40,460 nucleotides of DNA from Fidelibacterota bacterium UBA2986 (lineage in GTDB: Bacteria > Fidelibacterota > Marinisomatia > Marinisomatales > AB-629-J13): positions 1 to 40,460 of the forward strand of contig DEAI01000040.1 in NCBI GenBank assembly GCA_002346675.1. The letters are read 5' to 3'. The position numbers were made by a program, and so were the translations under genes. This document shows positions 40,302-40,460 of this stretch, one piece after another; position 1 is the stretch's first letter; each line of letters begins with the position of its first letter. The notes below the pieces were generated by a model. That model worked only from the letters and a program-made list of their open reading frames with translations. It was not told the DNA's origin and did not search any database.

Positions 40302-40460
40302 ATGCAATTACTATCAAAAGGATGGATTTGGTTCCTCGGACCAATTTTTTTATCAAGTTATTCCTTTTCCGATTCTCCGAATTGGACTGTGAATCCATCA
40401 GATTATGAGTTTACCGCCTCTATGACGGGTGTTCTAATTTTTAATGATGTAGAGTCATTT
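40302..40460 (+). CDS. N-terminal fragment of an exported surface protein (3' end outside window)
   Basis: 53 codons are visible, open to the right edge. The start MQLLSKGWIWFLGPIFLSSYSFS is a signal peptide. The mature start (SPNWTVNPSDYEFTASMTGVLIFNDVES) resembles the WxVNPxDYE...TG opening of a beta-sandwich domain common in large secreted proteins of this bacterial group, often ones carrying T9SS sorting domains. The first partial protein of the window could be of the same general kind, but nothing in the overlap proves it. It is divergent from the GNAT gene across a 145-bp gap with two inverted repeats. Confidence 0.7.
   Translation, partial: MQLLSKGWIWFLGPIFLSSYSFSDSPNWTVNPSDYEFTASMTGVLIFNDVESF

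Overview
The window reads as an AT-rich chromosomal segment (roughly 35-38% GC by eye) of a free-living Gram-negative bacterium in the Fibrobacterota-Chlorobiota-Bacteroidota group, most likely a marine Candidatus Neomarinimicrobiota (SAR406) or close relative. That placement is inference from four things: C-terminal FlgD-like/type IX secretion (T9SS) sorting domains with the PNPFN signature, several PorV/PorQ-like outer-membrane proteins, many signal peptides whose predicted mature protein starts with Gln, and frequent TTG starts with almost no Shine-Dalgarno sequences. No rRNA, tRNA, CRISPR array, transposase or phage gene was seen.

Layout. (1) 2-1186 is the 3' part of a T9SS-sorted surface protein. 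(2) 1245-10280 is a tight run of six co-directional genes: a lamin-tail/OB-like protein, a PorV-like barrel, a helix-hairpin-helix plus barrel protein, a second PorV/FadL-like barrel, a 5'-nucleotidase-like domain fused to a DNase I-like (EEP) domain, and a stand-alone EEP lipoprotein. (3) 10380-24486 is a second run: two large T9SS-sorted proteins (one with an N-terminal c-type heme domain and four double OB-like repeats), a Ycf48-propeller lipoprotein, a TonB-dependent receptor, a PorV homologue and an NHL-propeller lipoprotein. (4) 24553-26398 holds a small barrel, a YtfJ-like thioredoxin-fold protein and a Nudix hydrolase. (5) 26395-29891, minus strand, holds an acidic amino acid symporter and a YyaL/DUF255 lipoprotein; divergent from it, 29893-34070 holds a DUF885 peptidase-like protein, a sodium:solute symporter and a serine-racemase-type PLP enzyme. 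(6) 34084-39176 holds a third secreted EEP protein and a large LVIVD-propeller T9SS protein. (7) 39179-40156, minus strand, is a tandem GNAT acetyltransferase of different base composition, and 40302-40460 is the start of another exported protein.

How the genes may work together. Regions 1-3 and 6 are almost wholly cell-surface, outer-membrane or secreted. Lamin-tail, OB-like, 5'-nucleotidase and EEP domains are those found fused in known extracellular nucleases (ExeM/NucH and YhcR types); here they sit on separate polypeptides beside outer-membrane barrels and a TonB receptor. A surface nucleic-acid or organophosphate scavenging apparatus is the most interesting hypothesis, but only the domain content is seen. 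Region 5 looks like amino acid and peptide uptake and catabolism. The most notable oddities are the loss of most metal ligands in the 5'-nucleotidase-like domain, a surface-sorted c-type heme/OB protein, and a paired GWNL/GYWL module recurring in four proteins.
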